From the NCBI RefSeq assembly GCF_002102185.1, contig NZ_LQOW01000031.1:124001-188000 (forward strand): a stretch of 64,000 nucleotides of DNA, written 5' to 3'. Within the stretch, counting starts at the first letter, position 1; every line of letters starts with the position of its first letter. A program made the position numbers and the translations under genes. Below, piece after piece: positions 27,011 to 35,646 of the stretch. A model generated the notes under the pieces. That model was given only the letters and a program-made list of their open reading frames with translations. It made no database searches and had not been told where the DNA came from. This DNA is from Mycobacterium fragae (GTDB taxonomy: Bacteria; Actinomycetota; Actinomycetes; Mycobacteriales; Mycobacteriaceae).

Positions 27011-28063
27011 CTACGGCACGGGAGCGTTCACCCGGCCGGTGATAGGCGGCAGGTCGGCGAGCGTCACGATTCCCGGCCGGGCCGCGACGACGGCGGGCAC
27101 CGCATTGGTCACCGGCATCGCGGTGTAGATCATGCCGAGACCCATGAATCCCGGCTCGGTCCAGTCCTTGGGCGGCAGGCAGTGAATCACCGTGCGCATA
27201 TTGGGCAGCCCGAATACCTGGATGACGTGCCCATGCTCCAGCGGCTTCGGCGGCGTCACGTGGTCACCCATGATCCAGTTGAATCCGACGCTGACCACGT
27301 TGCGGTCGCCCACCCAGCCCCGGTGATAGCCGTAGACGCCGCCGACGGTGCCGGCCGGGATCTTCATGAAGCCCAGGTCGGTGTCGGCGGTGGCCGCAGT
27401 GAACGTGACGTCGAAGGTGATCTTGTCCAAGGCGGCGCCGATCGCGTCGGCCATCATCGCCGCGGACTCTGCGAAGACCTCGCTCTCGCGTCGCACGCTC
27501 TCGGCCAGTCCGGGCGTGTCCGGGTCCTGCGAGAAGCCCATCGCGGTCTGTGTGCCCGCGGACTCGTAGGTCGAGCAGTCCACCGATTCGGTGATGCGGA
27601 TCTCGTCGACCCGCTCACAGGACCCGCTCAGCACCATGCCGACCAAGTTCGTCATCCCGGGGTGCGCGCCGCTGCCGAAGATCGTCGATCCGCCGCGCTC
27701 GCAGGCGTCCACGATGCGTTGGCGGTCCTGCGGGGTCTGCTTGCCGCCGGTGATCCAGGCCGCGCTGGAGCACACGTTCACGCCGCATTCGAGTAGCCGC
27801 ACCAGTTCGTCGACGTTGGGCCACAACGGGTTATAGCAACACGCGTCCGGTTTCAATGCCAACAGCGCGTCGATGTCATCGGTGGCCTTGACCCCGGTCG
27901 GCTGCGGCCAGCCGGACAGCTCGGCGGCGTCGACGCCGACCTTGTCCTGCCCGTGCGCATACACCCCGATCAGCTCCATGTCGGGTCTGCCGATGATCGC
28001 GTGCAGCGAACGTCGTCCGATGTTTCCGGTCGTCCACTGGATCACCCGCAGCGGTGTGCTCAT
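27011..28063 (-). CDS. DapB-like NAD(P)H-dependent oxidoreductase
   Basis: It has 350 residues from ATG 28063, supported by AGAAGGGAG just upstream. The N-terminal Rossmann fold (RVIQWTTGNIGRRSLHAII) and the overall pattern match the mycobacterial dihydrodipicolinate-reductase-like / 2,4-diaminopentanoate dehydrogenase-like group rather than true DapB. Middle motif GSGAHPGMTNLVG is conserved in that group. It lies in a leftward run with PPOX, acyl-CoA dehydrogenase and epimerase genes, suggesting lipid or steroid-like catabolism; the substrate is unknown. Confidence 0.78.
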   Translation of the reverse strand: MSTPLRVIQWTTGNIGRRSLHAIIGRPDMELIGVYAHGQDKVGVDAAELSGWPQPTGVKATDDIDALLALKPDACCYNPLWPNVDELVRLLECGVNVCSSAAWITGGKQTPQDRQRIVDACERGGSTIFGSGAHPGMTNLVGMVLSGSCERVDEIRITESVDCSTYESAGTQTAMGFSQDPDTPGLAESVRRESEVFAESAAMMADAIGAALDKITFDVTFTAATADTDLGFMKIPAGTVGGVYGYHRGWVGDRNVVSVGFNWIMGDHVTPPKPLEHGHVIQVFGLPNMRTVIHCLPPKDWTEPGFMGLGMIYTAMPVTNAVPAVVAARPGIVTLADLPPITGRVNAPVP

Positions 28064-28107
28064 GTGGCTCCCTTCTGGTGGCCGGGCAGGCCCGGCGAAC
28101 ACCGCTG

Positions 28108-28530
28108 TTAGTCGGCGATGTTGAACTCGGCGACGACCTTGGTTGGCCGGACCCGCACCACCAGCTCGCCCGGGACGGCGTTGCGCCGGCCGAACTCGGT
28201 CGCGCGATGAGCACCCATGTAGCGTCCGCCGATGCGGGTCGCGGTCTCGAGCAGGTCCTCGGCATCGTCGGTTACCGACGCGGTGCCCTGAACCTGGACG
28301 AACGAATACGGGGGATGCGGGTCGTCGACGCAGATGACAACGCGCGAATCTCTCGCCAGCGCACGGCCTTTCGCGGTGTCACGGCCGGTGTTGAACACCA
28401 GCTCGCCGTCGTCGACGACAAACCACACCGGAGCGACCAGTGGGCGACCGTCAGCCGCAACGAAACCCAGCATCCCGGTGCGGGTGCCCGACGAGAGGAA
28501 TGCGGTGACTTCCGCGGAGAGTTCCGTCAT
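28108..28530 (-). CDS. PPOX-class (FMN/F420-dependent) enzyme
   Basis: It has 140 residues from ATG 28530 with the split-barrel fold of pyridoxamine-phosphate-oxidase-like proteins: TGMLGFVAADGRPLVAPVWF, ELVFNTGRDTAKGRAL and VQVQGTASVTDD. Mycobacteria have many such proteins, several of which bind F420 or heme/biliverdin; the exact cofactor cannot be told. It sits between acyl-CoA dehydrogenase and DapB-like genes, two bases after the former. Confidence 0.83.
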   Translation of the reverse strand: MTELSAEVTAFLSSGTRTGMLGFVAADGRPLVAPVWFVVDDGELVFNTGRDTAKGRALARDSRVVICVDDPHPPYSFVQVQGTASVTDDAEDLLETATRIGGRYMGAHRATEFGRRNAVPGELVVRVRPTKVVAEFNIAD

Positions 28531-28532
28531 AC

Positions 28533-29624
28533 CTAAAGCGTGACGATCTCGTAGTCGCCGACGTGGTCGACGAGGACATGCAGCTGGTCCTGGGACGAGC
28601 CCAGGGTGTGCTCGATCGCGGTGAGCCGGGCCGCATAGTGGCCGACCGGATACTCCGCGGTCATCCCGATGCCGCCGTGCAACTGGATCGCCTCTTGGCT
28701 GATATGACGGCCCGACCGGCCGATCTGCAGCTTGGCCCGCGCCGCGATCACCGGGTCGAGGTTGCCGTCGGCGATCGACATCGCCGCGTAGTAGTTCATG
28801 CTGCGGGCCAGTTCCAGCGACACGTACATGTCGGCGGCCCGCTGGGTCAGCGTCTGGAAGGTATTCAGAGTGACCCCGAACTGTTTGCGGGTCTTGAGGT
28901 AATCGGTGGTCAGCCGAAGCGCCTCCTCCATGGCCCCGACCGCCTCTGCACACAATGCGGACTGGATGCGGGTGACGGCACGGCGAGTGGCAGCCGACGC
29001 GTCGCCGCCATCGCCGAGCGGCTCGCCCGGCGTCTGGTCCAGGTCGATCTGGGCGCCGCGTTGGCCGTCGAACGTTTGGTAGCCATGGCGGGTGACGGCC
29101 TGGGCGTCGACCAAGAACAACCCCGTCCCGCCGTCGGGTAACGCCGCGCTGACCACCAGCGTGTCGGCGCAATCACCGGCCAGCACCGGATTCTTGCGAC
29201 CGGTCAGCGCCCACGAATCGCCTTGCTGCACAGCGGCGGTCGCCTCAGCGCCTCTGGGCTCGGAGTGCGCGAACGCCAGCAGCTTCTGGCCGGCTGCGAC
29301 CTCGTCCAGCAGTTGCTTCTGCGCGTCGCTGCCCGCTTCGGCGATGATCGCGCCGGGCCCCAGCGCGGCATGCACCACGGGCTCGGGTGCCAGCCGACGA
29401 CCGATTTCGGTCAGCACCACCATGATCTCGATCTGGCCCGCCTCGGCCGGGTCGAAGCCCAGGCCGAGGATCCCGGTGTCGGCCAATTGGCTCCACACCT
29501 CGCGGCTCCAGCCCAGATCGGTGCCGACGACCTTGTTACGGCTTTCCGGGTCGTAGCTGCGGGCCAGCAGATCGCGGGTGGTGTCGCGAAGCAGCGCCTG
29601 CTCGTCACTCAACTGAAAATCCAT
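28533..29624 (-). CDS. Acyl-CoA dehydrogenase, beta-type partner
   Basis: It has 363 residues from ATG 29624 (GTG 29636 is possible and overlaps the upstream stop). Standard N-terminal helical, beta and C-terminal helical domains; the FAD/substrate region is visible as TRKQFGVTLNTFQTLTQ and QLHGGIGMTAEYPVGHY. Adjacent, co-directional acyl-CoA dehydrogenases in actinobacteria often form alpha2beta2 heterotetramers acting on sterol side chains. The second subunit is the next gene upstream. No clear catalytic glutamate is recognisable by eye. Confidence 0.88.
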   Translation of the reverse strand: MDFQLSDEQALLRDTTRDLLARSYDPESRNKVVGTDLGWSREVWSQLADTGILGLGFDPAEAGQIEIMVVLTEIGRRLAPEPVVHAALGPGAIIAEAGSDAQKQLLDEVAAGQKLLAFAHSEPRGAEATAAVQQGDSWALTGRKNPVLAGDCADTLVVSAALPDGGTGLFLVDAQAVTRHGYQTFDGQRGAQIDLDQTPGEPLGDGGDASAATRRAVTRIQSALCAEAVGAMEEALRLTTDYLKTRKQFGVTLNTFQTLTQRAADMYVSLELARSMNYYAAMSIADGNLDPVIAARAKLQIGRSGRHISQEAIQLHGGIGMTAEYPVGHYAARLTAIEHTLGSSQDQLHVLVDHVGDYEIVTL

Positions 29625-29632
29625 GGCCTGCC

Positions 29633-30793
29633 TCACAACCCCAGAATTGTGGACGCGATGATGGTGCGCTGCACCTCATTGCTGCCGCCGTAGATGGACG
29701 TCTTGCGGTAGTTCAGGTAGCGCGGTGCGCTGTGCTGCGCCCAAGCCGGTGACGTGATCTCGTCGTCGGCATCGAACGGCAGCGCGTCCGGCCCGGCGAC
29801 CTCGACGAGCAGTTCGGTGGCTGTCTGCTGCAGCTGGCTGCCGCGCAGTTTGAGCACCGACGACGCCGGATTCGGTTTGCCGCCAGACGAACTCGATGCC
29901 ACCCGCATCTGCGTGAGTTCCAGTGCCAGCAACTCGTTTTCGGCTTCGGCGAGCCGCGCCGCAAACAGCGGATCGTCGAGCAGGCCAGTGTCGGTGGCAC
30001 GCTGTTTCACCTCGGCGAGACGAACCTTGGTTCGGCCCACTCCGGCGATGCCGGTGCGCTCGTTGCCCAGCAGGAACTTCGCGTACGTCCAGCCCTGATT
30101 CTCTTCTCCGACAAGCTGATCGGCGGGCACCCGGACATCTTCGAAAAAGACCTCGTTGACCTCGTGGCCGCCGTCGATCAACTTGATGGGTCGCATCGTG
30201 ATGCCTGGGGTGTCCAGATCGATCAGCAGAAACGAGATGCCCGCCTGCTTTTTGGGCGCGTCGGGGTTGGTGCGCACCAGGCAGAAGATCCAGTCTGCCC
30301 ATTGGCCCAACGTGGTCCAGGTCTTCTGTCCGTTCACGACGTAGCTGTCGCCGTCACGCACCGCGGTGGTGCGCAGCGACGCCAAATCCGAACCGGCTTC
30401 GGGTTCGGAGAACCCTTGGCACCACCAGATGTCCAGGCTGGCCGTCGGTGGCAGGAAGCGCTGCCTGGTTTCCTGGGAGCCGAACTCCGCGATCACCGGG
30501 CCGACCATCTTGGTGTTGAAGTTCAGCGGCTCCGGCACGCAGGCCAGTTGCATCTCGTCGAGCCAGATCTGGTGTTGGGTCGGCGTCCAGTCCTTTCCGC
30601 CCCATTCGACGGGCCAGTTGGGCACCGCGAGCCGGTGATCGTTGAGGGTCTTGTGGCTGGTGACGATGTCGTCGCGGCTGGGCGCTAAGCCCAACCGGAT
30701 GCGCTCCCGGATGTCCGCCGGAATCTCCGTCGTGTAGAAGGCGCGCAACTCGTCGCGGAACGCGGCTTCGTCCGGCGTGAGCGCCAGTTGCAT
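29633..30793 (-). CDS. Acyl-CoA dehydrogenase, alpha-type partner
   Basis: It has 386 residues from ATG 30793, chosen because GAGGAGA precedes it; longer frames are unlike the family. Landmarks: WPVEWGGKDWTP, FSEPEAGSDLASLRT, the flavin-contacting KTWTTLGQWAD, and IYGGSNEVQRTII at the end. It is immediately upstream of, and probably heteromeric with, the second acyl-CoA dehydrogenase. Cytoplasmic beta-oxidation role; chain length or sterol specificity unknown. Confidence 0.9.
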   Translation of the reverse strand: MQLALTPDEAAFRDELRAFYTTEIPADIRERIRLGLAPSRDDIVTSHKTLNDHRLAVPNWPVEWGGKDWTPTQHQIWLDEMQLACVPEPLNFNTKMVGPVIAEFGSQETRQRFLPPTASLDIWWCQGFSEPEAGSDLASLRTTAVRDGDSYVVNGQKTWTTLGQWADWIFCLVRTNPDAPKKQAGISFLLIDLDTPGITMRPIKLIDGGHEVNEVFFEDVRVPADQLVGEENQGWTYAKFLLGNERTGIAGVGRTKVRLAEVKQRATDTGLLDDPLFAARLAEAENELLALELTQMRVASSSSGGKPNPASSVLKLRGSQLQQTATELLVEVAGPDALPFDADDEITSPAWAQHSAPRYLNYRKTSIYGGSNEVQRTIIASTILGL

Positions 30794-30864
30794 GGCAGTC
30801 TCCTCGTTTGGTGCGACGGTTCTGCCCTGCAGGTTAGCGGGTTGCCTCTCGTGGCGACCCGCCG

Positions 30865-30893
30865 CGCCCGGCTTCGCCGCGTTTGCGATCGCC
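30865..30893. repeat. Dispersed repeat copy B
   Basis: A 29-bp unit, CGCCCGGCTTCGCCGCG followed by TTTGCGATCGCC, matching copy A (5008-5036) at 27 positions. It lies in the 108-base gap between the acyl-CoA dehydrogenase start and the epimerase stop. Confidence 0.65.
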
Positions 30894-30901
30894 ACGTGCT
30901 T

Positions 30902-31888
30902 TTACAGCGACTCAGCCAGCGTCTCCAAGGTCTGAGCCGCGGTGTAACGCGGCTTCCAGCCCAGCTGGGTTTTGGCCTTGGTCGTGTCCATCACCACCGA
31001 GGTCCGCGCGACGTGCAGCCATTCCGCGGACGACGGAACGAACGGCAGCCGGGCGATCACCGCCGAGGCGGCCGCGGCGGCGGCCGCCGGCACGCGCACC
31101 GGCCGGCCACCCAGCGCTGCGGCCACGTCGGAAACGGACAGCACGCCCTCGCCGGCGATGTTGTAGGCGCCCGGTGGGGCCGAACCGGTTGCGGCCAGCG
31201 CGATGGCCGCCGCGACATCGTCGTGATGCACCAGCTGCAGCGGGTTTCCGGGATCGGGAACCGGTGGTTTGAGAATAGGCAGCGCCCGGGTCGCGGCGCT
31301 GGCGTAGGGGATGCGGTTCCACGGCATCGCGTCGGCCAGCGCGCGCGCTTGCGGACCCGCGACGATGCACGGCCGCAGCACGAACACCTCCAACGGCGAG
31401 CCGGCCGTGACCTCCTCGAGCGCGGCTTCGCAGGCGGCCTTCTGCTGGGAGTAATAGTGTTCCGGCGAACCCCGCGGCGGCACGTCCTCGGTGAGCGGGA
31501 CCGGGTTGTCGGAGTGGTAGCCGTAGGCGGCCACCGACGAGCTGTACACCAGTCGGCGCGGTCTGCCGTCCGCGGCCCCGGCCGCACAGGCTTCGAAGAC
31601 GTTACGGGTGCCGGCCAAGTTCACCCGCTCACTTTCCTCGCGCGACCCCATGATGATGAACGCCAGGTGGACCACCACGTCGGCGTCGGCGACCAGAGCG
31701 TCTACCGCGTCGCGGTCCAGGATGTCGCCCTGCCGGTACGTCGTCTTGGTCCATCCCCGCGACGACGGCTCGAAGGGCCGGCGTGCCATGCCGATGATGC
31801 GGTCAACGGCCGGATCCCCTTCGAGCGCAGCGACAGCAGACGTGCCGATTTCGCCGGTCGGACCGGTGACCGCGACGGTGAGCCCCAT
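30902..31888 (-). CDS. NAD(P)-dependent epimerase/dehydratase (extended SDR)
   Basis: It has 328 residues from ATG 31888. Glycine-rich cofactor loop TGPTGEIG at the N-terminus, GDILDRDAV for adenine contact, and the active site S/Y-x-x-x-K as SSSVAAYG plus YYSQQK. The fold is that of nucleotide-sugar epimerases and related reductases. Neighbouring DUF3618 and Holin-X-type membrane genes on the same strand are spaced so closely that one transcript is likely. The substrate is not identifiable. Confidence 0.85.
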   Translation of the reverse strand: MGLTVAVTGPTGEIGTSAVAALEGDPAVDRIIGMARRPFEPSSRGWTKTTYRQGDILDRDAVDALVADADVVVHLAFIIMGSREESERVNLAGTRNVFEACAAGAADGRPRRLVYSSSVAAYGYHSDNPVPLTEDVPPRGSPEHYYSQQKAACEAALEEVTAGSPLEVFVLRPCIVAGPQARALADAMPWNRIPYASAATRALPILKPPVPDPGNPLQLVHHDDVAAAIALAATGSAPPGAYNIAGEGVLSVSDVAAALGGRPVRVPAAAAAAASAVIARLPFVPSSAEWLHVARTSVVMDTTKAKTQLGWKPRYTAAQTLETLAESL

Positions 31889-31895
31889 CGAAGTC

Positions 31896-32120
31896 TCAGC
31901 CTGCGCGCCGGCGGGAACGTCTGCGCCACCAGAAGATGCCCAGCACCGTGGCGCCGGCAACCGAGGCGACCACCGCCAGCGGCGGCTTGGCCGCAGCCTT
32001 GGTTCGGTCGACCTTGGCCGTCAGCGCGTCGACGGTGTCGCCGAGCTGGCCGCGGGTGCGCTCGATATCGGACTGGATCTCGTCGATCCGTGCGTCGGGT
32101 CCTGGCTCAGCTCCGGCCAT
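31896..32120 (-). CDS. DUF3618 family small membrane protein
   Basis: It has 74 residues: an amphipathic start (RIDEIQSDIERTRGQLGDTVDAL) typical of DUF3618, one membrane segment (LAVVASVAGATVLGIFWW), and a basic tail RRRSRRRAG in the cytoplasm. Its start overlaps the end of the upstream Holin-X-type gene by 14 bases; such pairs are common in actinobacteria and probably form an envelope-associated complex of unknown role. Confidence 0.8.
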   Translation of the reverse strand: MAGAEPGPDARIDEIQSDIERTRGQLGDTVDALTAKVDRTKAAAKPPLAVVASVAGATVLGIFWWRRRSRRRAG

Positions 32121-32517
32121 GGCGAGCGTCCTTCACTTGCTGGATGTCCTCTTTCACGTTGGCGGTGGTTTGCGGCGCCGGCGGGGCTGCCTCGTCGGCC
32201 TGCTTTTTGCTGAGCAGCGCCGCGATCCCGGACGCCGATAGCAGCGCAGCGCCGACGATCAGCGCCGCCGCCCAGACCGGCAGCGCCAGCGACACCGCGG
32301 CGATGGCCGCCGCAATCAGGCTCGCCGCACCCAGGAATGCCAACAGACCGGCGGCGCCGAGCAGGCCCGCGCCTATGCCTGCGTGTTTCGCCGATTGCTG
32401 AAATTCCTTCTGCGCCAAGCGCATTTCGTCTCGAACGAGGCGTGATAGCTGAGCCGACAGATCGGTTATCAGCTCACCGAGCGAGGCGTCGGACTTCGGG
32501 TTTGTCTCCAAGCTCAT
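32107..32517 (-). CDS. Actinobacterial Holin-X-like membrane protein
   Basis: It has 136 residues: an N-terminal helix (LGELITDLSAQLSRLVRDEMRLAQKE) typical of the phage holin superfamily 3 / Holin-X domain, two long hydrophobic segments (GAGLLGAAGLLAFLGAASLI and LPVWAAALIVGAALLSASGI), and a charged C-terminus. Despite the name it is a chromosomal housekeeping-type gene here, not part of the phage-like element. Coupled to the DUF3618 gene. Confidence 0.8.
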   Translation of the reverse strand: MSLETNPKSDASLGELITDLSAQLSRLVRDEMRLAQKEFQQSAKHAGIGAGLLGAAGLLAFLGAASLIAAAIAAVSLALPVWAAALIVGAALLSASGIAALLSKKQADEAAPPAPQTTANVKEDIQQVKDARHGRS

Positions 32518-32664
32518 CGTGTCACCTCCGTGCTTAGCGTCCGGCTACCCGCATGGCTGGCCCTCAAACCTCGGTTGTCCACAGTTTGGAGTTAGTCCAC
32601 AGCGGGACTCAGCACGCCCCGGCGGAAGGCTCGCCGTGAGGGCCGTCGCATTTAGCGTCGGCGC

Positions 32665-33498
32665 ATGCATACCGAACTGCCTGCCGAGCGGCTGCATCGA
32701 CGACTCGGCGCCCAGCCCGACACCGATGCCGACAACGACGACACCGAAGCTGAGAGTGACCCGAATTCCCTTCTGCCACGCTGGCTTCCGGATGGATCCG
32801 CGCAGGAGGGCCTGCTGGCCCGCTTGCGCGCCGATCCGGGTCGTGCCGGCGCCGTCGCTTTGGCGCTGATCGCCGCGATCGCGGTATTGGTCACCATCTT
32901 CACGCTGATGCGCGATCAGCCCGCCCCGGTGGTGTCGGCCAAACTGCCGCCGGTCGACATGGCAGCCTCCGCGAGCCGCGGCCCGAGTGCAAGCCCGTCG
33001 GCTGGCCCGCCCCAGCCGGTGGTTGTCAGTGTGGTGGGGCTGGTCCACACGCCCGGACTGGTCACGCTGGCGCCGGGCGCGCGGATCGCCGACGCGCTGA
33101 AGGCCGCCGGCGGCACCACGGACGGTGCCGACACGATCGGGCTGAATATGGCCCGCCAGGTTGGCGACGGCGAGCAGATCGTGGTCGGGATCGCGCCTGC
33201 CAAAGGACAGCCGAGCGTGCTGGGCAGCTCGGTGAGCTCGGGTTCGGGCGCTCCGACCGCTCCCGGAGCCCCGACGGTTTCCGGGACGGCCAGACCCGCA
33301 CCGGCCGAGGTGCTGAACCTGAACACCGCGACCGTGCAACAGCTCGACGCCCTGCCGGGAATCGGGCCGGTGACCGCGGCCGCGATCGTGGCCTGGCGGG
33401 ATGCCAACGGCAAGTTCAAAAGCGTCGACCAGCTCGCCGAGGTTGACGGCATCGGCCCTGCCCGCCTGGAAAAGCTGCGCCCGCTGGTCCGTGTCTGA
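32665..33498 (+). CDS. comEA: ComEA-like DNA-binding protein
   Basis: It has 277 residues, homologue of Rv2415c. One membrane anchor near 75-95 (AVALALIAAIAVLVTIFTLM), a Pro/Ala-rich linker, an SLBB domain (VSVVGLVHTPGLVTLAPGAR), and a C-terminal helix-hairpin-helix pair (LNLNTATVQQLDALPGIGPVTAAAI and VDGIGPARLEKL). In competent bacteria ComEA binds incoming duplex DNA outside the membrane and hands it to the ComEC channel. comEC follows five bases later but is interrupted, so any uptake function is probably lost in this strain. Confidence 0.9.
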   Translation: MHTELPAERLHRRLGAQPDTDADNDDTEAESDPNSLLPRWLPDGSAQEGLLARLRADPGRAGAVALALIAAIAVLVTIFTLMRDQPAPVVSAKLPPVDMAASASRGPSASPSAGPPQPVVVSVVGLVHTPGLVTLAPGARIADALKAAGGTTDGADTIGLNMARQVGDGEQIVVGIAPAKGQPSVLGSSVSSGSGAPTAPGAPTVSGTARPAPAEVLNLNTATVQQLDALPGIGPVTAAAIVAWRDANGKFKSVDQLAEVDGIGPARLEKLRPLVRV

Positions 33499-33503
33499 GA
33501 CCG

Positions 33504-34238
33504 GTGCAGCGCGGCGGCGATCCCACTGCGGCGCGGCTGGATGTCCGGCTGGTGCCGGCCGCCGTGACCAGTTGGGTGGTCACGGCGGCCGGGATCGTGT
33601 GGCCGATCGGCAATGTGATCGGGCTACTGGGTGTGCTGGCCAGTGTGTTCGGCGCGTTGTTGTGGCGCGTGGGATACCGGCCCGCGTTGCAGACCATCGG
33701 GGTCGGCCTGGTGGCCGTGGGCGTCGTGGGGGCGGGGTTCGGGTTCGCGATCGCGTTGCGCGCCAACGCAGTCGCGCACCACCCGATCACCGCGGCATTC
33801 GGGACAGCGGCACCGGTAACCGCCACGCCCAGCGAAAGCGCCGTGTCGGTGGGCCATGGCCGGCTGATGTTTCGTGCCACGCTGCAGCGGCTGGGGCACG
33901 ACAAGATGTCCGGCCGCGTAGTGGTTTTCGCGCCTGCGCGCGACTTCAGCGAGGTGATGGTCGGTCAACCGGTGCAATTCCGCGCACGGATCATTCGGCC
34001 GTCTCGTCGTGACCTGACGGTGGCGGTGCTCAACGCGATCGGTGCGCCGAGCATGGGCCGCGCCGCGCCGGTGTATCGCGCTGCACACGCCGTGCGCGCA
34101 GCGTTCGCGGACAATGCCCGTCACGCGCTGCCCGCGGATCAGGCAGCGATGCTGCCGGCACTGGTCCTCGGGGACACCTCGACGGTCACCACGGTGACCA
34201 GCCAAGAATTTCGGGCGGCCGGTTTGACGCACCTCAGT
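33504..34238 (+). pseudogene. comEC: comEC, truncated by the integrative element
   Basis: The N-terminal third of the DNA-uptake channel ComEC (homologue of Rv2414c). GTG at 33504, two or three N-terminal membrane segments, an OB-like region (MSGRVVVFAPARDF), and the start of the competence domain, FRAAGLTHLS. In intact ComEC this is followed by the conserved AVSGAN stretch and the membrane channel. Here the sequence changes to IRLTHGKF and the frame runs on as unrelated, antisense-like residues to 34559. Everything after about residue 245 must lie beyond the right end of the element, outside this window. Confidence 0.88.
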
Positions 34239-34245
34239 ATACGAT
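34228..34245. other. Left attachment junction (attL) in comEC
   Basis: The last codons that match ComEC are CACCTCAGT (34230-34238), encoding HLS. The sequence after this is foreign. A large serine integrase begins 14 bases further on, the usual place for its attachment site. The crossover dinucleotide cannot be fixed without the right junction or an empty site. Confidence 0.7.
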
Positions 34246-34251
34246 TAACGC

Positions 34252-35646
34252 ATGGAAAGTTTCGGCGGTGGTTTGGCAGGGATTTATACCCGGATCAGCG
34301 CCGACGTGAACGGCGATGCGCTCGGCGTGCAACGTCAGGAAGCAGACGCCCGCAAGCTCTGTGCCAGCCACGGCTGGACCGTCGTCCAAATCTTTTGCGA
34401 CAACGACCGGTCGGCATACAACCGGCGCAAGGCGCGACCCGCCTATCTCGCGATGCTCGATGCCATCAAGGCGGGCGAGATCAATGTGATCGTGGCTTGG
34501 CATCCCGACCGCCTGCACAGGCAAACGCGGGAGTTGGTGCCATTCATAGACCTCATTAATGAATACGGCGTCCGTGTTGAGACCGTCACTGCGGGCCGCT
34601 ACGACCTATCGACACCATCCGGGCGAATGAATGCCCGCATAGTCGGGTCGGTTGCCGAGTACGAGAGTGAGCACAAGGCCGAGCGGGTTCGGCGCAAGCT
34701 AGAGGCAAACGCGGCCGAGGGACTCAACCATGGCGGATCACGCCCGTATGGCTGGACCGTGGACAGGAAGGCCCTCGACCCAGCCGAGGTCGTCGTCGTC
34801 CGTGACGCGGCTGAACGGGTTCTTGCGGGGGAGTCGGTCAAGGCAATTGCCCGAGTGCTGAACGGCGCCGGACATCGGACGGCGACCGGCCGAGAATGGC
34901 GAGACGTCACCGTCCGTGACATGCTGCTCAGGCCGCGCAACGCTGGTCTCCGCGTCCACCACGGAGAGGTTGTCGGCCATGGAAAATGGACACCGATCCT
35001 GCCCGCTGACGTGTTTCACCAGGTTGAGGCGATACTTTCAAACCCGGCCAGGAGAACTAACCCGGGGAATGATGGCCGGGTGCACCTGCTGTCCGTGCTG
35101 GCACGCTGCGCAGTCTGCGACACCCCGGTCGTGGTGGCGAAGGGCAAGCCCTACAAGGGCAAGTCGAAGCCCATCTACCGGTGTCGGTCAGCGCATGTCA
35201 TTCGCGACCAGGCATCCGTCGACGACCTCGTAACCAGGATCATCCTCGCCCGGCTCGCCCTGCCCGATGCCGTCGATCTGCTGGCCGAGCCCGACCGGGC
35301 CGAACAGGTGCATGCTGCAGCCGCACGAGTTCAGGAGTTACACGATCGGCTCAACGACGCGGCCGAGGCATACGCGGCCGGTGCTATAACCCTCGCCCAG
35401 TTGACGACAATCAACGCCGCGGTAAGCCCCAAGCTGGATCAGGCGCAGACTGACGCGGCGTCACCCGACAGGGACAAAGTGCTCGGCGGTCTTGTCAGGG
35501 CGACCCACCCGGCGACCGTGTGGGAACGGATGACACCAGACCGGCGCCGCGCAGTCGTCGATATGCTGGTGGAGATCCGCATCATGCCGACCCGCAAGGG
35601 TCCCCGATTCAACCCCAAGTCGGTCAAGATCACGTGGAAGACGTAG
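34252..35646 (+). CDS. int: Large serine integrase
   Basis: It has 464 residues. N-terminal resolvase domain with nucleophile S16 in IYTRISAD, arginines in WHPDRLHRQTRE and SPSGRMNARIVGSVAEYES-like helix E; then a recombinase domain (GGSRPYGWTVD ... VKAIARVLNGAGHRTATG) and a zinc-ribbon (RCAVCDTP ... YRCRSAH) followed by a coiled-coil near 360-410. This architecture catalyses attP x attB integration without host factors. It lies directly at the junction and so is the likely agent of comEC disruption. No Shine-Dalgarno sequence is visible in the 14 bases between junction and ATG, so leader and promoter may come from comEC in the integrated state. Confidence 0.95.
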   Translation: MESFGGGLAGIYTRISADVNGDALGVQRQEADARKLCASHGWTVVQIFCDNDRSAYNRRKARPAYLAMLDAIKAGEINVIVAWHPDRLHRQTRELVPFIDLINEYGVRVETVTAGRYDLSTPSGRMNARIVGSVAEYESEHKAERVRRKLEANAAEGLNHGGSRPYGWTVDRKALDPAEVVVVRDAAERVLAGESVKAIARVLNGAGHRTATGREWRDVTVRDMLLRPRNAGLRVHHGEVVGHGKWTPILPADVFHQVEAILSNPARRTNPGNDGRVHLLSVLARCAVCDTPVVVAKGKPYKGKSKPIYRCRSAHVIRDQASVDDLVTRIILARLALPDAVDLLAEPDRAEQVHAAAARVQELHDRLNDAAEAYAAGAITLAQLTTINAAVSPKLDQAQTDAASPDRDKVLGGLVRATHPATVWERMTPDRRRAVVDMLVEIRIMPTRKGPRFNPKSVKITWKT

